Shown here piece by piece: positions 25,214 to 32,972 of a stretch of 34,220 nt of DNA. Position 1 is the stretch's first letter, and every line of letters starts with the position of its first letter. Source of the DNA: DHVE2 group archaeon (GTDB lineage: Archaea > Thermoplasmatota > Thermoplasmata > Thermoplasmatales > Aciduliprofundaceae); NCBI GenBank assembly GCA_015523125.1, contig WAKX01000030.1:1-34220 (forward strand). Reading direction: 5' to 3'. The position numbers and the translations under genes are program-made. The notes beneath the pieces are model-generated. The model was not told the origin of the DNA. It saw nothing but the letters and a program-made list of their open reading frames with translations, and ran no database searches.

Positions 25214-25591
25214 TCACAGCTCTTTGTAGTAGGGGGATTCTATCACCAACCTGTTCATCTCATCGTCGCTCAGATTGCATATTTCGTCCAGTATCTTGTT
25301 AATTTTGCTCTTTATTTCTTCGGGCAAATCAATTTCCATCTTTTCGTTTTTCAACTTCAGATATTTTCCGTTTTCGTCTTCCACCTTCTCCACATCCAGA
25401 GAATTTATCACTTCGGGTATTTTCTCGCTGTAGAACCCGTACTGCATCTTCTGATAATCGAACTCGGTCAATTTTTTTCCTTTTTCTTTTAGATACTCGA
25501 TGTCCAGAAGTGCTGCAATCCTCGACACATAGTACGGATGCAGCCCTCCGCACTCTTTAAGCATGTATGCTATTATTTCTCTCTCGTACAT
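25214..25591 (-). CDS. Panacea/DUF4065-like helical protein
   Basis: The 125-residue protein shows REIIAYMLKECGGLHPYYVSRIAAL, then LTEFDYQKMQYGFYSEKI. This arrangement resembles DUF4065/Panacea domains, where an early helical region is followed by a Y-x(5)-G-x-Y-S segment. Panacea proteins are known as antitoxin or regulatory domains, but many archaeal relatives have no assigned role. ATG 25591 overlaps the TGA of the upstream MinD-like gene (TGATG), so it is coupled to that operon rather than to a visible toxin. The family call is tentative. Confidence 0.5.
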   Translation of the reverse strand: MYEREIIAYMLKECGGLHPYYVSRIAALLDIEYLKEKGKKLTEFDYQKMQYGFYSEKIPEVINSLDVEKVEDENGKYLKLKNEKMEIDLPEEIKSKINKILDEICNLSDDEMNRLVIESPYYKEL

Positions 25592-26460
25592 CACAACCAC
25601 CCCTTAACCACACCCGCAATTTCTTTTATCGCTTTGCTCGCCTTTGAATTGGGATCGAATTCAACCAGCGGCATCATGGAGTTGAGCGCCTTCGGTACTG
25701 ATGAATCGTAGGGAACTCTGCCGATTATCTCAATATCGTTTTCCTTTGCGAATTCTTCTAATCCGCGATATCCTTCGTTGAGCCCGTATTTGTTTATAAT
25801 CATCTTAGTTTCAATGCCAAAATGCTTCGCTAACGCGTGCATTCTCTTCATATCGCTAAGGCTCGAAGGCGTAGGTTCGCCCACTAAAAGCACTAAATTC
25901 GCACCGCTTATTGAAGAAATGACCTGACACCCTATGCCCGCTGCGGCATCCACTATGATATGGTCAATTTCCCCTTTCTCCTTCCAGCCTCTCGCAATCT
26001 TTTTCTCCTCGGTAACCAATTTTCCGCTGTTTGGCTTCCCAACATCCAGCTCCGCGCTGACTAATGGACCATATTTTGTTTTTCCGGTTCTCAGCCACCC
26101 TGAAATTGCGTCGTTTATCGTTATCGCATCCACGGGACACACTGCCTTGCACGCGCCGCACCCCTCGCAGAGATATTGCTTTATCCTGCGCCTGCCATCT
26201 ATGTAAATGGCCTCGTAAACGCACACATTATCGCAAAGACCGCAATTTATGCAGGAGTCATTGATCTCGGCGGTTTTGGCATCAGCGAAAACTTCCTCGC
26301 TATCCCAGTGGCGAATATTGAATATAATATGGAGATTCGGAGCCTCGGCATCCGCATCCACCGCGCCTATCCTAAAATCTTTGCTGAGGAGGGAAATTAG
26401 AGAGCCGGTGATCGTACTTTTTCCCACACCTCCTTTTCCACTTGCAACTACTATTTCCAT
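25591..26460 (-). CDS. MinD-superfamily P-loop ATPase with inserted ferredoxin domain (second copy)
   Basis: The 289-residue protein begins with the deviant Walker A motif GKGGVGKST. An inserted 2x[4Fe-4S] ferredoxin region follows: CINCGLCDNVC and CEGCGACKAVCP. The MinD-like DHIIVDAAAGIG switch and a C-terminal NKYGLN element come after. Family members are soluble ATPases linked to iron-sulfur handling, but their reaction is not established. SD GGAGGTGAT precedes ATG 26460, three bases after the upstream TGA region. It is paralogous to the next upstream gene and in the same operon. Confidence 0.88.
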   Translation of the reverse strand: MEIVVASGKGGVGKSTITGSLISLLSKDFRIGAVDADAEAPNLHIIFNIRHWDSEEVFADAKTAEINDSCINCGLCDNVCVYEAIYIDGRRRIKQYLCEGCGACKAVCPVDAITINDAISGWLRTGKTKYGPLVSAELDVGKPNSGKLVTEEKKIARGWKEKGEIDHIIVDAAAGIGCQVISSISGANLVLLVGEPTPSSLSDMKRMHALAKHFGIETKMIINKYGLNEGYRGLEEFAKENDIEIIGRVPYDSSVPKALNSMMPLVEFDPNSKASKAIKEIAGVVKGWL

Positions 26461-27324
26461 TCACATCACCTCCTCGATTCTTCTAACGAGATCGTTGAAA
26501 ATCTTCGCAGCTTCCCCGTCAGGGTATTTTTCAACCACTGGAACTCCGGATACATAACTGTTAAGAATTTCATCGTTCATTGGAATCTCTGCTATGATTT
26601 CAGCGCCGTATTTTTTCGCAATCTCTTCATGTTTCTCCGTGCTTCCCAAATCGCTGCGATTTATCACGATCCACGCTTTGAGGTTCAATTTTTTCAGCAG
26701 CTTGAGAATCATCTCCAGATCATGCTCTCCCAGAGGTGTGGGCTCGGAAACGGCAATTACAATCTTCGAATCTTCTATAGCCGCAGCCACATGATTGCCA
26801 GTGCCGGGCATCGTGTCGAAAAGATGAATATCAGCTGGGATACTCAAAGCTCTTCTCCTTGCTGCCAGAACTATCGGGTAAGATCTCTCCTCTCCCTCCC
26901 CCAGCAATCCTGTTACGAGCTCTAAATTATCGTGTACCTTCACGTGATATGTATTACCGACGAATCTATAATCATCCAATATTGCCCCTTCTTCCGGACA
27001 CACTAATTGGCAGGTGCGGCACCCGGAGCAAAGCGTGGGCATTAAGAAAGGATATCCTTCTTTGAATTTCACCAGCGCGTGTTCGCTGCAATTCTCAATG
27101 CATAGCCCACAGGCGGTGCATTTTTTGTAATCGAATTTCGGCTTAAATAAATTAACATCTTCCTCTTCACTCAGATTTGTGGAGAGAAGAATGTGGTCAT
27201 CCGGGCATTCCACGTCCGCATCAACGAGCACAACATGGTACTTCTTGGAGAGGGCCCATGCTAAGTTGGTAGCCACCGTACTCTTTCCGGTGCCTCCTTT
27301 ACCGCCGGTGACCGTTATTTTCAT
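26461..27324 (-). CDS. MinD-superfamily P-loop ATPase with inserted ferredoxin domain (first copy)
   Basis: From ATG 27324 (GGTGAT four bases upstream) the protein has 287 residues. It shows Walker A GKGGTGKST, a ferredoxin insert with CTACGLCIENC and CSGCRTCQLVCP, and a switch region LFDTMPGTGNH. The two MinD/ferredoxin proteins share architecture and probably act as a heterodimer; that is inference from pairing. Together with the NifX-like protein they form a cluster widespread in anaerobic archaea and bacteria whose biochemical role is open. Confidence 0.88.
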   Translation of the reverse strand: MKITVTGGKGGTGKSTVATNLAWALSKKYHVVLVDADVECPDDHILLSTNLSEEEDVNLFKPKFDYKKCTACGLCIENCSEHALVKFKEGYPFLMPTLCSGCRTCQLVCPEEGAILDDYRFVGNTYHVKVHDNLELVTGLLGEGEERSYPIVLAARRRALSIPADIHLFDTMPGTGNHVAAAIEDSKIVIAVSEPTPLGEHDLEMILKLLKKLNLKAWIVINRSDLGSTEKHEEIAKKYGAEIIAEIPMNDEILNSYVSGVPVVEKYPDGEAAKIFNDLVRRIEEVM

Positions 27325-27329
27325 GGGTA

Positions 27330-27788
27330 TCACCAACCGCCACGTCCCATTCCTCTTCCTCTACCCATTCCACGGCCCATCCCTCTGCCGCGACCTCCTC
27401 CCATGCCTCTGCCGCCGCCCATTCCAGAGCCCATGCCTCCCTGCGGATTGATTTCTGGTAGCTCTCCACGAAGGAACTTCTCCACCGCATCACCTATCCT
27501 CATGCCCGGGGCAGCGTACATTCTCACACCGGCCATCCTGAAAACTTCACCTGAATTTGGACCGACTGAGCTTGAAATCACAGCGGTGCAACCTTCATTT
27601 ATCACAGTTTGAGCCGCCTGTATCCCAGCTCCGCTGGATGTTTGTGCCCCAGGATTACCAATCACATAAACATTTCTTATCTCGTTTCCATCTATTTCCA
27701 CAACGGTGAAACTGGGGCACCTCCCGAACACCGAACTAACCATGTCATTTAACCCGCCTGAATTCTCGGATGCAATGCATATCTTCAT
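27330..27788 (-). CDS. NifX/NifB-type dinitrogenase cofactor-binding-domain protein with Gly/Met/Arg-rich tail
   Basis: Residues 1 to about 112 form the dinitrogenase iron-molybdenum cofactor-binding fold (MKICIASENSGG, SSVFGRCPSFTVVEI, GAGIQAAQTVINEGC, GPNSGEVF). Nothing suggests nitrogen fixation here; such stand-alone domains occur beside MinD/ferredoxin ATPases and may bind an iron-sulfur or metal species. The last ~36 residues (117-152) are a repeat of GMG, GRG and GMGRG units. SD GGTGAT precedes ATG 27788. It is the first gene of an operon that continues to the Panacea-like gene. Confidence 0.88.
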   Translation of the reverse strand: MKICIASENSGGLNDMVSSVFGRCPSFTVVEIDGNEIRNVYVIGNPGAQTSSGAGIQAAQTVINEGCTAVISSSVGPNSGEVFRMAGVRMYAAPGMRIGDAVEKFLRGELPEINPQGGMGSGMGGGRGMGGGRGRGMGRGMGRGRGMGRGGW

Positions 27789-27805
27789 TTTGAATCACCG
27801 CACTG

Positions 27806-27817
27806 CTCATATATGAG
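27806..27817. promoter_or_regulatory. Perfect 12-bp palindrome at the NifX-like promoter
   Basis: CTCATATATGAG is self-complementary and lies between the TATA box (27821-27829) and the predicted transcription start near 27800. This is where archaeal repressors commonly bind. Function is inferred from position only; the regulator is unknown. Confidence 0.4.
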
Positions 27818-27820
27818 TAA

Positions 27821-27829
27821 GATAAAAAA
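27821..27829 (-). promoter_or_regulatory. TATA-like element for the NifX-MinD operon
   Basis: TTTTTTATC on the minus strand predicts transcription from about 27800 and a short leader containing GGTGAT before ATG 27788. Confidence 0.45.
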
Positions 27830-27851
27830 GTTTTTGGACAAAAATGAGTAA

Positions 27852-28364
27852 TCACTCGTCGTCGCTCTGAGCCAGGGTTCTCAATCTTCCTATTCCGTCA
27901 ATCTCCCTTATGGTCTCAGCCACCGGCTCGGGTACCAGATGCTCCCACGGCTCGCCCTTTATTATTCTTCTCCTTACCTCTTTACCGGAATAGCGGGAGC
28001 GATCGTAGAAAGGTGGGGCTTCTATCTTGTATCCTTTTTCGTAGAATAATCTCTTTGTGAGGGGATTATTCGCAAATACAACATCAAAGGGCGGAGCTAT
28101 TGATTCCACATGTGCTACCCATATTGAATTGCGGTGCAGGTCTTCAATTGGTACTAAATAATAGTTGTGAATACCTACCTCTTCCAAACTCCTCGATATC
28201 ATCAAATGGCGTTCTCCGGCTGTGAACGGGTCATTGGTACTGTGCGAATACTGAGCGCTCCCTATTCCGATTATCACCGCATCGTACTTGGAGACTATGT
28301 ATTTTACCACTTCCATGTGACCGTTGTGAAACGGCTGAAACCTTCCGATTAACAACGCTCTCAT
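27852..28364 (-). CDS. nadM: Nicotinamide-nucleotide adenylyltransferase
   Basis: The 170-residue enzyme makes NAD from NMN and ATP. It has the archaeal NadM layout: GRFQPFHNGHMEV with the nucleotide-binding HxGH at 13-16, GIGSAQYSHS, TAGERHLMI, FANNPLT and the late SGKEVRRRI element. Length is typical. ATG 28364 follows a TATA-like element by about 27 bases and has no SD. It is divergent from tRNA-Ser. Confidence 0.95.
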   Translation of the reverse strand: MRALLIGRFQPFHNGHMEVVKYIVSKYDAVIIGIGSAQYSHSTNDPFTAGERHLMISRSLEEVGIHNYYLVPIEDLHRNSIWVAHVESIAPPFDVVFANNPLTKRLFYEKGYKIEAPPFYDRSRYSGKEVRRRIIKGEPWEHLVPEPVAETIREIDGIGRLRTLAQSDDE

Positions 28365-28387
28365 ACTGCGGGGTATGATTTAAAGGG

Positions 28388-28395
28388 GAATAAAA
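28388..28395 (-). promoter_or_regulatory. TATA-like element for nadM
   Basis: TTTTATTC on the minus strand is centred about 27 bases before ATG 28364. A second A/T-rich TTTAAATC lies closer, but its spacing would place the start inside the gene. Confidence 0.4.
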
Positions 28396-28417
28396 TTTTC
28401 CCCGAATTGAAGATAAT

Positions 28418-28425
28418 TTTATATA
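28418..28425 (+). promoter_or_regulatory. TATA box for tRNA-Ser
   Basis: TTTATATA is centred about 27 bases before the tRNA 5' end at 28449, the usual place for an archaeal tRNA promoter. Confidence 0.6.
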
Positions 28426-28448
28426 TCGAATTCTCCATTTCCCGTCAG

Positions 28449-28530
28449 GCGGGGATGGCCGAGCGGTACGGCGATGGCCTGCTAAGCCATTGGGCTATTG
28501 CCCGCGGGGGTTCAAATCCCCCTCCCCGCG
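28449..28530 (+). tRNA. tRNA-Ser (anticodon GCU)
   Basis: The acceptor stem GCGGGGA pairs with TCCCCGC, followed by discriminator G. The D-arm reads GCCGAGCGGTACGGC. The anticodon stem ATGGC/GCCAT encloses CTGCTAA with anticodon GCT. A long class II variable arm (GGGC-TATT-GCCC) and a T-arm GGGGG-TTCAAAT-CCCCC follow. No CCA is encoded and no intron is seen. Confidence 0.97.
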
Positions 28531-28567
28531 TTGCCATGGAGGATGAACGCGCCACCCTGCGGGTTAT

Positions 28568-29269
28568 TCATGGATTGTCCTTTGGTTTATAAGCGAAAAA
28601 CACATGCACATCAACCATGTAGAGGTTCCAGATGCTTGCAATTACTATTCCTACAAAATCCGATAGAAGATAGTTAAGCGAGGTAAATGATAAAAGATAA
28701 TAAACAAGGATATTTATCAATGTACCCACCAAAAGCACTACGTGATAAGAGAGCATTCTTCTAACAAGCGATTTCTTGAATTTTCTTCGTGAAAAAGTCC
28801 AGTAATTGTTGAGAAGGAAAGTGAGTATTATACTGAGCTCAATTGCTAGACTAAGGGAGAGTATATCCCATATCTTCAAAAACCCGTAAAAGATAGAGAA
28901 GAAAAGCATGTTGAACAAAATTCCAGAGACACTTACGATAGCATATTTCACAAATATTTTCCCGCTTTCAGATTTCTTTACAGCGTACCACACATCGCTC
29001 AATCTATTCTTTCTGTACTCAATTTTTCTATGGAGGACGCAAGCGGATTCATACTCTCTCCTTATCAAAATACGTGCTAAATTTCTATCCTCTGAAATCC
29101 CGTAAATCTTTCCTTTGTATCCAAAAATTGGAGAAAGGGGAGAGTACTCCACGGGGGGAAATACGAGCTTAGTTAGAAAAATTGCCAACCTTTCCACCGC
29201 TTTATTCGGACACACAAGCACCAAATCGCATTTTTTCATTTTTTCTTCGATCTCTTCCTTGAGATTCAT
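28568..29269 (-). CDS. GtrA-like membrane protein with N-terminal cytoplasmic domain
   Basis: The 233-residue protein has a soluble part (about 1-100; CDLVLVCPNKAVERLA, GYKGKIYGISEDR) and then four hydrophobic helices of the GtrA type. These include FVKYAIVSVSGILFNMLFF and NNYWTFSRRKF, the conserved N-x-x-WTF element between helices. GtrA proteins are linked to polyprenyl-phosphate-sugar flipping or transfer in envelope glycan synthesis, but specific function is unknown here. The N-terminal part is unassigned. It begins one base after the panE stop, as last gene of a four-gene operon, and is a distant paralogue of the first GtrA gene there. Confidence 0.8.
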   Translation of the reverse strand: MNLKEEIEEKMKKCDLVLVCPNKAVERLAIFLTKLVFPPVEYSPLSPIFGYKGKIYGISEDRNLARILIRREYESACVLHRKIEYRKNRLSDVWYAVKKSESGKIFVKYAIVSVSGILFNMLFFSIFYGFLKIWDILSLSLAIELSIILTFLLNNYWTFSRRKFKKSLVRRMLSYHVVLLVGTLINILVYYLLSFTSLNYLLSDFVGIVIASIWNLYMVDVHVFFAYKPKDNP

Positions 29270-29270
29270 A

Positions 29271-30122
29271 TCAAACCCCTGACTCCAAGAATTTTATCAT
29301 GTGGTAAATCATGCCCATGCAATCTCCCCGCGCAAATGGCTTTATTATATAATCTGCCTCCGTTTTTTTACCATTCTCTATGTCCTGAAGCATGCTCGAT
29401 TTGTTATCACCCGTTTTTTTAGCCACATCTATAGCGAGGGGATAAACATCTTCTTCGATCCCTCTTTCTCTCAAGGTAGCGTTTATCTCACTGGCCATGC
29501 ATCGGGCAATGTTTCTCAAATTCTCGCTTTCTATAATGGCGCCATTTTTAACCTTCAGTATCGAAGTCAAAGAATTTATAATCGCATTGACTCCTGCCTT
29601 GAGCCAGCGGCGCTTCATTATATCGTCCACCGCTTCCGTTCTGAGCCCCGCTTCTGTGAAATTTTCCGCTATTTTAACGACTCTTTCACTTATCTCACCA
29701 CTAATTTCCCCAATATATGTGTCACCGTACCCTGCGTGGAGCACAACTCCCGGAGATAATAGGGTGGCACCATGGGTAATCACACCTGGTATCACATCTA
29801 AAGGCTTAAGAAGCTCAACTATCCCCACTCCGTTTTGAAATGTTATAACCGGTTCACCTGCGTATTCTCTCATCACTATTTTTTTCGCTTCTTCAGTCTG
29901 GTACGCTTTCACGGAGAATATAATTAAATCCGCTCCACCGGGATAGTAATCGAGTGCGTCAAGATGAAAAATTCCAGAAGTTAGACCGCGAACTTCGAGG
30001 CCTTTTTCCCTTATATTTTCCAGATGTTTTCCTCGGGTGATTAGAAGAACATCATTCTTATTCGACAGGAGCGCTCCCAGCACGCTCCCCAGCGCTCCCG
30101 CCCCCATCACCGCTATCTTCAT
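29271..30122 (-). CDS. panE: 2-dehydropantoate 2-reductase (ketopantoate reductase)
   Basis: The 283-residue protein reduces ketopantoate to pantoate with NAD(P)H on the way to coenzyme A. The Rossmann motif GAGALGSVLG is at residues 7-16. FQNGVG, the KxxxN region (RRWLKAGVNAIINSLTSIL) and the C-terminal family element (RGIEEDVYPLAIDVAKKTGDNKSSM, spread over the substrate helix) follow. ATG 30122 is chosen because GGTGG lies five bases upstream. The start lies 65 bases inside the upstream GtrA gene in another frame. Confidence 0.9.
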   Translation of the reverse strand: MKIAVMGAGALGSVLGALLSNKNDVLLITRGKHLENIREKGLEVRGLTSGIFHLDALDYYPGGADLIIFSVKAYQTEEAKKIVMREYAGEPVITFQNGVGIVELLKPLDVIPGVITHGATLLSPGVVLHAGYGDTYIGEISGEISERVVKIAENFTEAGLRTEAVDDIMKRRWLKAGVNAIINSLTSILKVKNGAIIESENLRNIARCMASEINATLRERGIEEDVYPLAIDVAKKTGDNKSSMLQDIENGKKTEADYIIKPFARGDCMGMIYHMIKFLESGV

Positions 30123-30588
30123 CTTTTCCACCTTTGAAGATAAACTTCTTCATTATTATGTAGTTCCATATCGTGGCGAAGAACACCGCCCAGGCGTTGG
30201 CCCAGAAGCGGTTTCCAACGAATAATATGTATCCGTAAAACACGATGAATAGAAGCCACTGGAATACAGCGCCTATGAACAACGTGCCTTCGTAGCTTAG
30301 AAAACGCATCCATATTGAATTCTCATAGTCAGTTTTGAAAACCCACTGGTCGTTGAGAATGAAAGTGACTATAATTCCGGCTTCCACGGAGAGCCAGAAC
30401 GGCCAACGAGTAATATCAACATCGAGGGTCTTATCGATGTATGTGAGAATAAAATACTGGGTAAAAAAGCCAAGAAGACCAACCAAAACAAATTTCCAGA
30501 GTATACCGGGAGGGAACAAGTGGAGGGCTTTTTTAACCGCGCTATCATCCGCTTCCACTTCTTCCTCGCACACCTCTTCTTCACTCAT
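30058..30588 (-). CDS. GtrA-like membrane protein
   Basis: The 176-residue protein has an acidic N-terminus, then the GtrA unit of four helices. It begins WKFVLVGLLGFFTQYFIL and includes the conserved LNDQWVFKTDY. A low-complexity tail (GDGGGSAGERAGSAP) ends it; this tail is translated from the same DNA as the start of panE, which explains its odd composition. It overlaps the TPR gene start by eight bases. Known relatives act in lipid-linked sugar handling, sometimes fused to dolichyl-phosphate mannose synthases; no glycosyltransferase lies beside it here. Confidence 0.82.
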   Translation of the reverse strand: MSEEEVCEEEVEADDSAVKKALHLFPPGILWKFVLVGLLGFFTQYFILTYIDKTLDVDITRWPFWLSVEAGIIVTFILNDQWVFKTDYENSIWMRFLSYEGTLFIGAVFQWLLFIVFYGYILFVGNRFWANAWAVFFATIWNYIIMKKFIFKGGKDEDSGDGGGSAGERAGSAPVE

Positions 30589-31351
30589 TCTCTATCGCCT
30601 TTAGGGTCTCCTTTGCCTCATCATCATCGGGATTTCTCTTAAGTGCTTCTTTTATATATCTCTTAGCCTCTTCCTTCATATCCATCGCTAAATAGCACAT
30701 TCCCTTGGCGTACCATGAATCGGGGTCATCCGAGAGCTTTATGCTCTTATCGAATGCATTTATTGCGTCTTTGTACCTTTCGAGATAGTAAAGCGCTAGG
30801 CCCTTGTTGTACCAAGCGTTGTCGTATTCTTCGTCGAGGGAAATGGCTTTCTCGGCGGCCTCCAACGCCTTCTCATATTCTTCTTGGAATATCAAACTAA
30901 CCGCAAGATTGTTCCAAGCTTCCTCGTCTTCGGGATTGATTTCAATTATCTTCTTGTAGTATTTGGATGAGGCCTTGAAATCTTCGAGGGAATCGTAGCA
31001 GGATGCTAAGTTGTAAAGTGCATCGGTTAACATATCTTTATCCTCAGGTTCTATCTCCACAACTCTCCTGAAGTATTTTGCTGCCTCTTTGTAATCTTCA
31101 TTGTCGAATAGAAGCATGCCTTTGAGAAGAAGTAAATCAACGTCGTCCATATCTTTCTTGAGGAGTTCGTTCACTATCTCCAAAGCTTCCTCGTCTTTGT
31201 CCATGCTGCGATATATGTACGCTTTGTAAGTCATGGCTTTTTTATTATCGGGCTCTTTTTCCAGAATCCCGTTTATCAGTTCCAGCGCCGGCTCGAACAG
31301 GCCCATTTCTATGTAGCCCTGAATATCCTTTTCCCAGTTTTCTTCTGCCAT
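30581..31351 (-). CDS. Tetratricopeptide repeat protein
   Basis: The 256-residue cytoplasmic protein consists almost wholly of about seven TPR units (for example AWNNLAVSLIFQEEYEKALE and AWYNKGLALYYLERYKDAIN). TPR arrays mediate protein-protein contacts; the partner is unknown. ATG 31351 is 25 bases from a TATA box with no spaced SD, so it is probably the leaderless first gene of the TPR-GtrA-panE-GtrA operon. Confidence 0.9.
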   Translation of the reverse strand: MAEENWEKDIQGYIEMGLFEPALELINGILEKEPDNKKAMTYKAYIYRSMDKDEEALEIVNELLKKDMDDVDLLLLKGMLLFDNEDYKEAAKYFRRVVEIEPEDKDMLTDALYNLASCYDSLEDFKASSKYYKKIIEINPEDEEAWNNLAVSLIFQEEYEKALEAAEKAISLDEEYDNAWYNKGLALYYLERYKDAINAFDKSIKLSDDPDSWYAKGMCYLAMDMKEEAKRYIKEALKRNPDDDEAKETLKAIENE

Positions 31352-31355
31352 AACC

Positions 31356-31709
<354 letters not shown>

Positions 31710-31731
31710 AAGTTAGTTAATTAATCCAAAC

Positions 31732-31739
31732 TATTTAAA
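31732..31739 (-). promoter_or_regulatory. TATA box for the ribbon-helix-helix gene
   Basis: TTTAAATA on the minus strand is followed by the self-complementary TTAATTAA (about 31717-31724) before the start. That is a plausible autoregulatory operator for the encoded protein. Confidence 0.55.
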
Positions 31740-31753
31740 CTTTGCCAAAAAAA

Positions 31754-32218
31754 TTAAGAAGATTGTTTAACCTCCCCGTCATCACCCACTACGTGGAGTT
31801 TAATGGTTATCTCTTTTTGGCCCTCTTCTTGGATTTTTTGCCCGTATATCGTGGTTATTGCCTTCAGTAGTAAATCCCCGTATTTGATTAGGTTCTTATC
31901 CGGATGCTCTTCCGCTAAAGAGGAGAGATTATATAGCACGTCTTTGAGCTCTTCGATTAAGCCATCCCTATCGGAGAGGAAAAGCCTTCTTATCCGCCTT
32001 TGTGCGTCCATGGGGAGCTTGTTGAGAAGGCATGGGTGTGCCCTCTCTCCGTGTGGCTTTGTTACCCATTCCTGTTGTGCCATTGGCATCAGCGGACATT
32101 TATCCCATAGCGGGCATGATGGGCTGCAGTATTTTCTTTTGGCTATTCTCTTGGCAATTGTGGACTGGCTCCCGCCTTTTCTCCCTTCCTCTTTAGCGTT
32201 CTCTTTCGTAAACGGCAT
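31754..32218 (-). CDS. KGG-motif, Cys-rich protein of the element (possible packaging or DNA-binding protein)
   Basis: The 154-residue protein starts FTKENAKEEGRKGGSQSTIAK when read across 3-23, a basic KGG-type N-terminus frequent in phage small-terminase-like proteins. A Cys cluster follows (YCSPSCPLWDKCPL, then HPCLL), which could bind zinc. The rest is helical (DGLIEELKDVLYNLSSL) with a late strand (ITIKLHVVGDD). GGTGG lies upstream of ATG 32218, which sits two bases after the stop of the preceding gene. Function is not established; the terminase idea rests on the N-terminal motif only. Confidence 0.6.
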   Translation of the reverse strand: MPFTKENAKEEGRKGGSQSTIAKRIAKRKYCSPSCPLWDKCPLMPMAQQEWVTKPHGERAHPCLLNKLPMDAQRRIRRLFLSDRDGLIEELKDVLYNLSSLAEEHPDKNLIKYGDLLLKAITTIYGQKIQEEGQKEITIKLHVVGDDGEVKQSS

Positions 32219-32220
32219 GG

Positions 32221-32646
32221 TTATCCACCTATTTTATAAGAGCTTATGTATAGTCTATCCAGTATTTCCAAATCATCAACTTTGAAAGTTTTAACTTCTC
32301 CCTCTGGCATCCATGCCTTTCTCTGGTTCTTTGCCTCCACTTGGCTCTTTTCCCATCCGAGGAGCATGGTCACTTCGCCGGTATCCCGATTGTAACCAAT
32401 CCATAGGCCACTAAATAGGGGAGCGTTATAAATTCCCTGCTTTTCTATGTCCGCCTTCATTTTGAACCGCCATACCCAAAACCTTCTGGTGTCGCTCCTG
32501 TTCAGCCGCTCCCAATACTTGCGTTGTTTCTCATCTTTTATTTGCTTCAAAACTTTGTTTAGTTTCTTCTCGTTCTCTTTCTTTACCTGTTCGTTCCTCT
32601 TCCTTATATTCTCTATTTTTCTTATTCTTTTTTCAATCTCGTTCAT
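32221..32646 (-). CDS. Element protein with N-terminal coiled coil, unknown function
   Basis: The 141-residue protein has a highly charged helical first half (IEKRIRKIENIRKRNEQVKK and on to about residue 50). A Trp/Tyr-rich globular half follows (FWVWRFKMKAD, LFSGLWIGYNRDTGEVTMLLGW, read in parts). There is no membrane helix and no motif I recognise. SD GGAGGG lies seven bases before ATG 32646. The start overlaps the upstream gene by 14 bases, consistent with a compact viral or plasmid operon. Confidence 0.6.
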   Translation of the reverse strand: MNEIEKRIRKIENIRKRNEQVKKENEKKLNKVLKQIKDEKQRKYWERLNRSDTRRFWVWRFKMKADIEKQGIYNAPLFSGLWIGYNRDTGEVTMLLGWEKSQVEAKNQRKAWMPEGEVKTFKVDDLEILDRLYISSYKIGG

Positions 32647-32956
32647 ATATATCCCTCCTTTTGCCTACGGGCCACTTTAATTTTTTCCGTGGCCTCAAAT
32701 CTATTTCTTTTATAGTGCGGATAATCCTTATATCCGCTAAGGGGAATTTAAGAAATTTCCCCTCCAGCCATGCGGGCCTCTGCGCTATTTTCACGATGAT
32801 GTAATCCTCGCCTTTTTCCATTATAGTTCCGTCGTATTGCTGCGCATATTGCCCTTTCTCCTTCTCTTCGCTTACTAACACAAATGTTATAAAGTCCCGC
32901 GGGGCTGTTCTCCCGATTATCCCGCTGGGTATCGGTTCTACAATCTCATAACCCAT
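32633..32956 (-). CDS. Small beta-rich element protein, unknown function
   Basis: The 107-residue protein is mostly predicted strands (FITFVLVSEE, DGTIMEKGEDYIIVKIAQ) with a basic C-terminus (RPRKKLKWPVGKRRD). GAGGTG precedes ATG 32956. No family is recognised. The basic tail would allow nucleic-acid contact, which is inference. Confidence 0.6.
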   Translation of the reverse strand: MGYEIVEPIPSGIIGRTAPRDFITFVLVSEEKEKGQYAQQYDGTIMEKGEDYIIVKIAQRPAWLEGKFLKFPLADIRIIRTIKEIDLRPRKKLKWPVGKRRDIYERD

Positions 32957-32972
32957 TTTTTACACCTCTTTT

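Noticed and set aside
27345-27440. Repetitive G/C-rich tract considered as a CRISPR or mobile repeat
   Set aside because: It is in frame with the NifX-like gene and encodes its Gly/Met/Arg tail. There are no spacers, and no CRISPR array was seen in the window.
28531-28575. Possible hairpin after tRNA-Ser (ATGAA ... TTCAT)
   Set aside because: Only five outer pairs match cleanly. The interior has mismatches and bulges, so it is not reported as a terminator or RNA.
28407-28592. Short open frame through tRNA-Ser
   Set aside because: It is produced by translating the tRNA gene itself.
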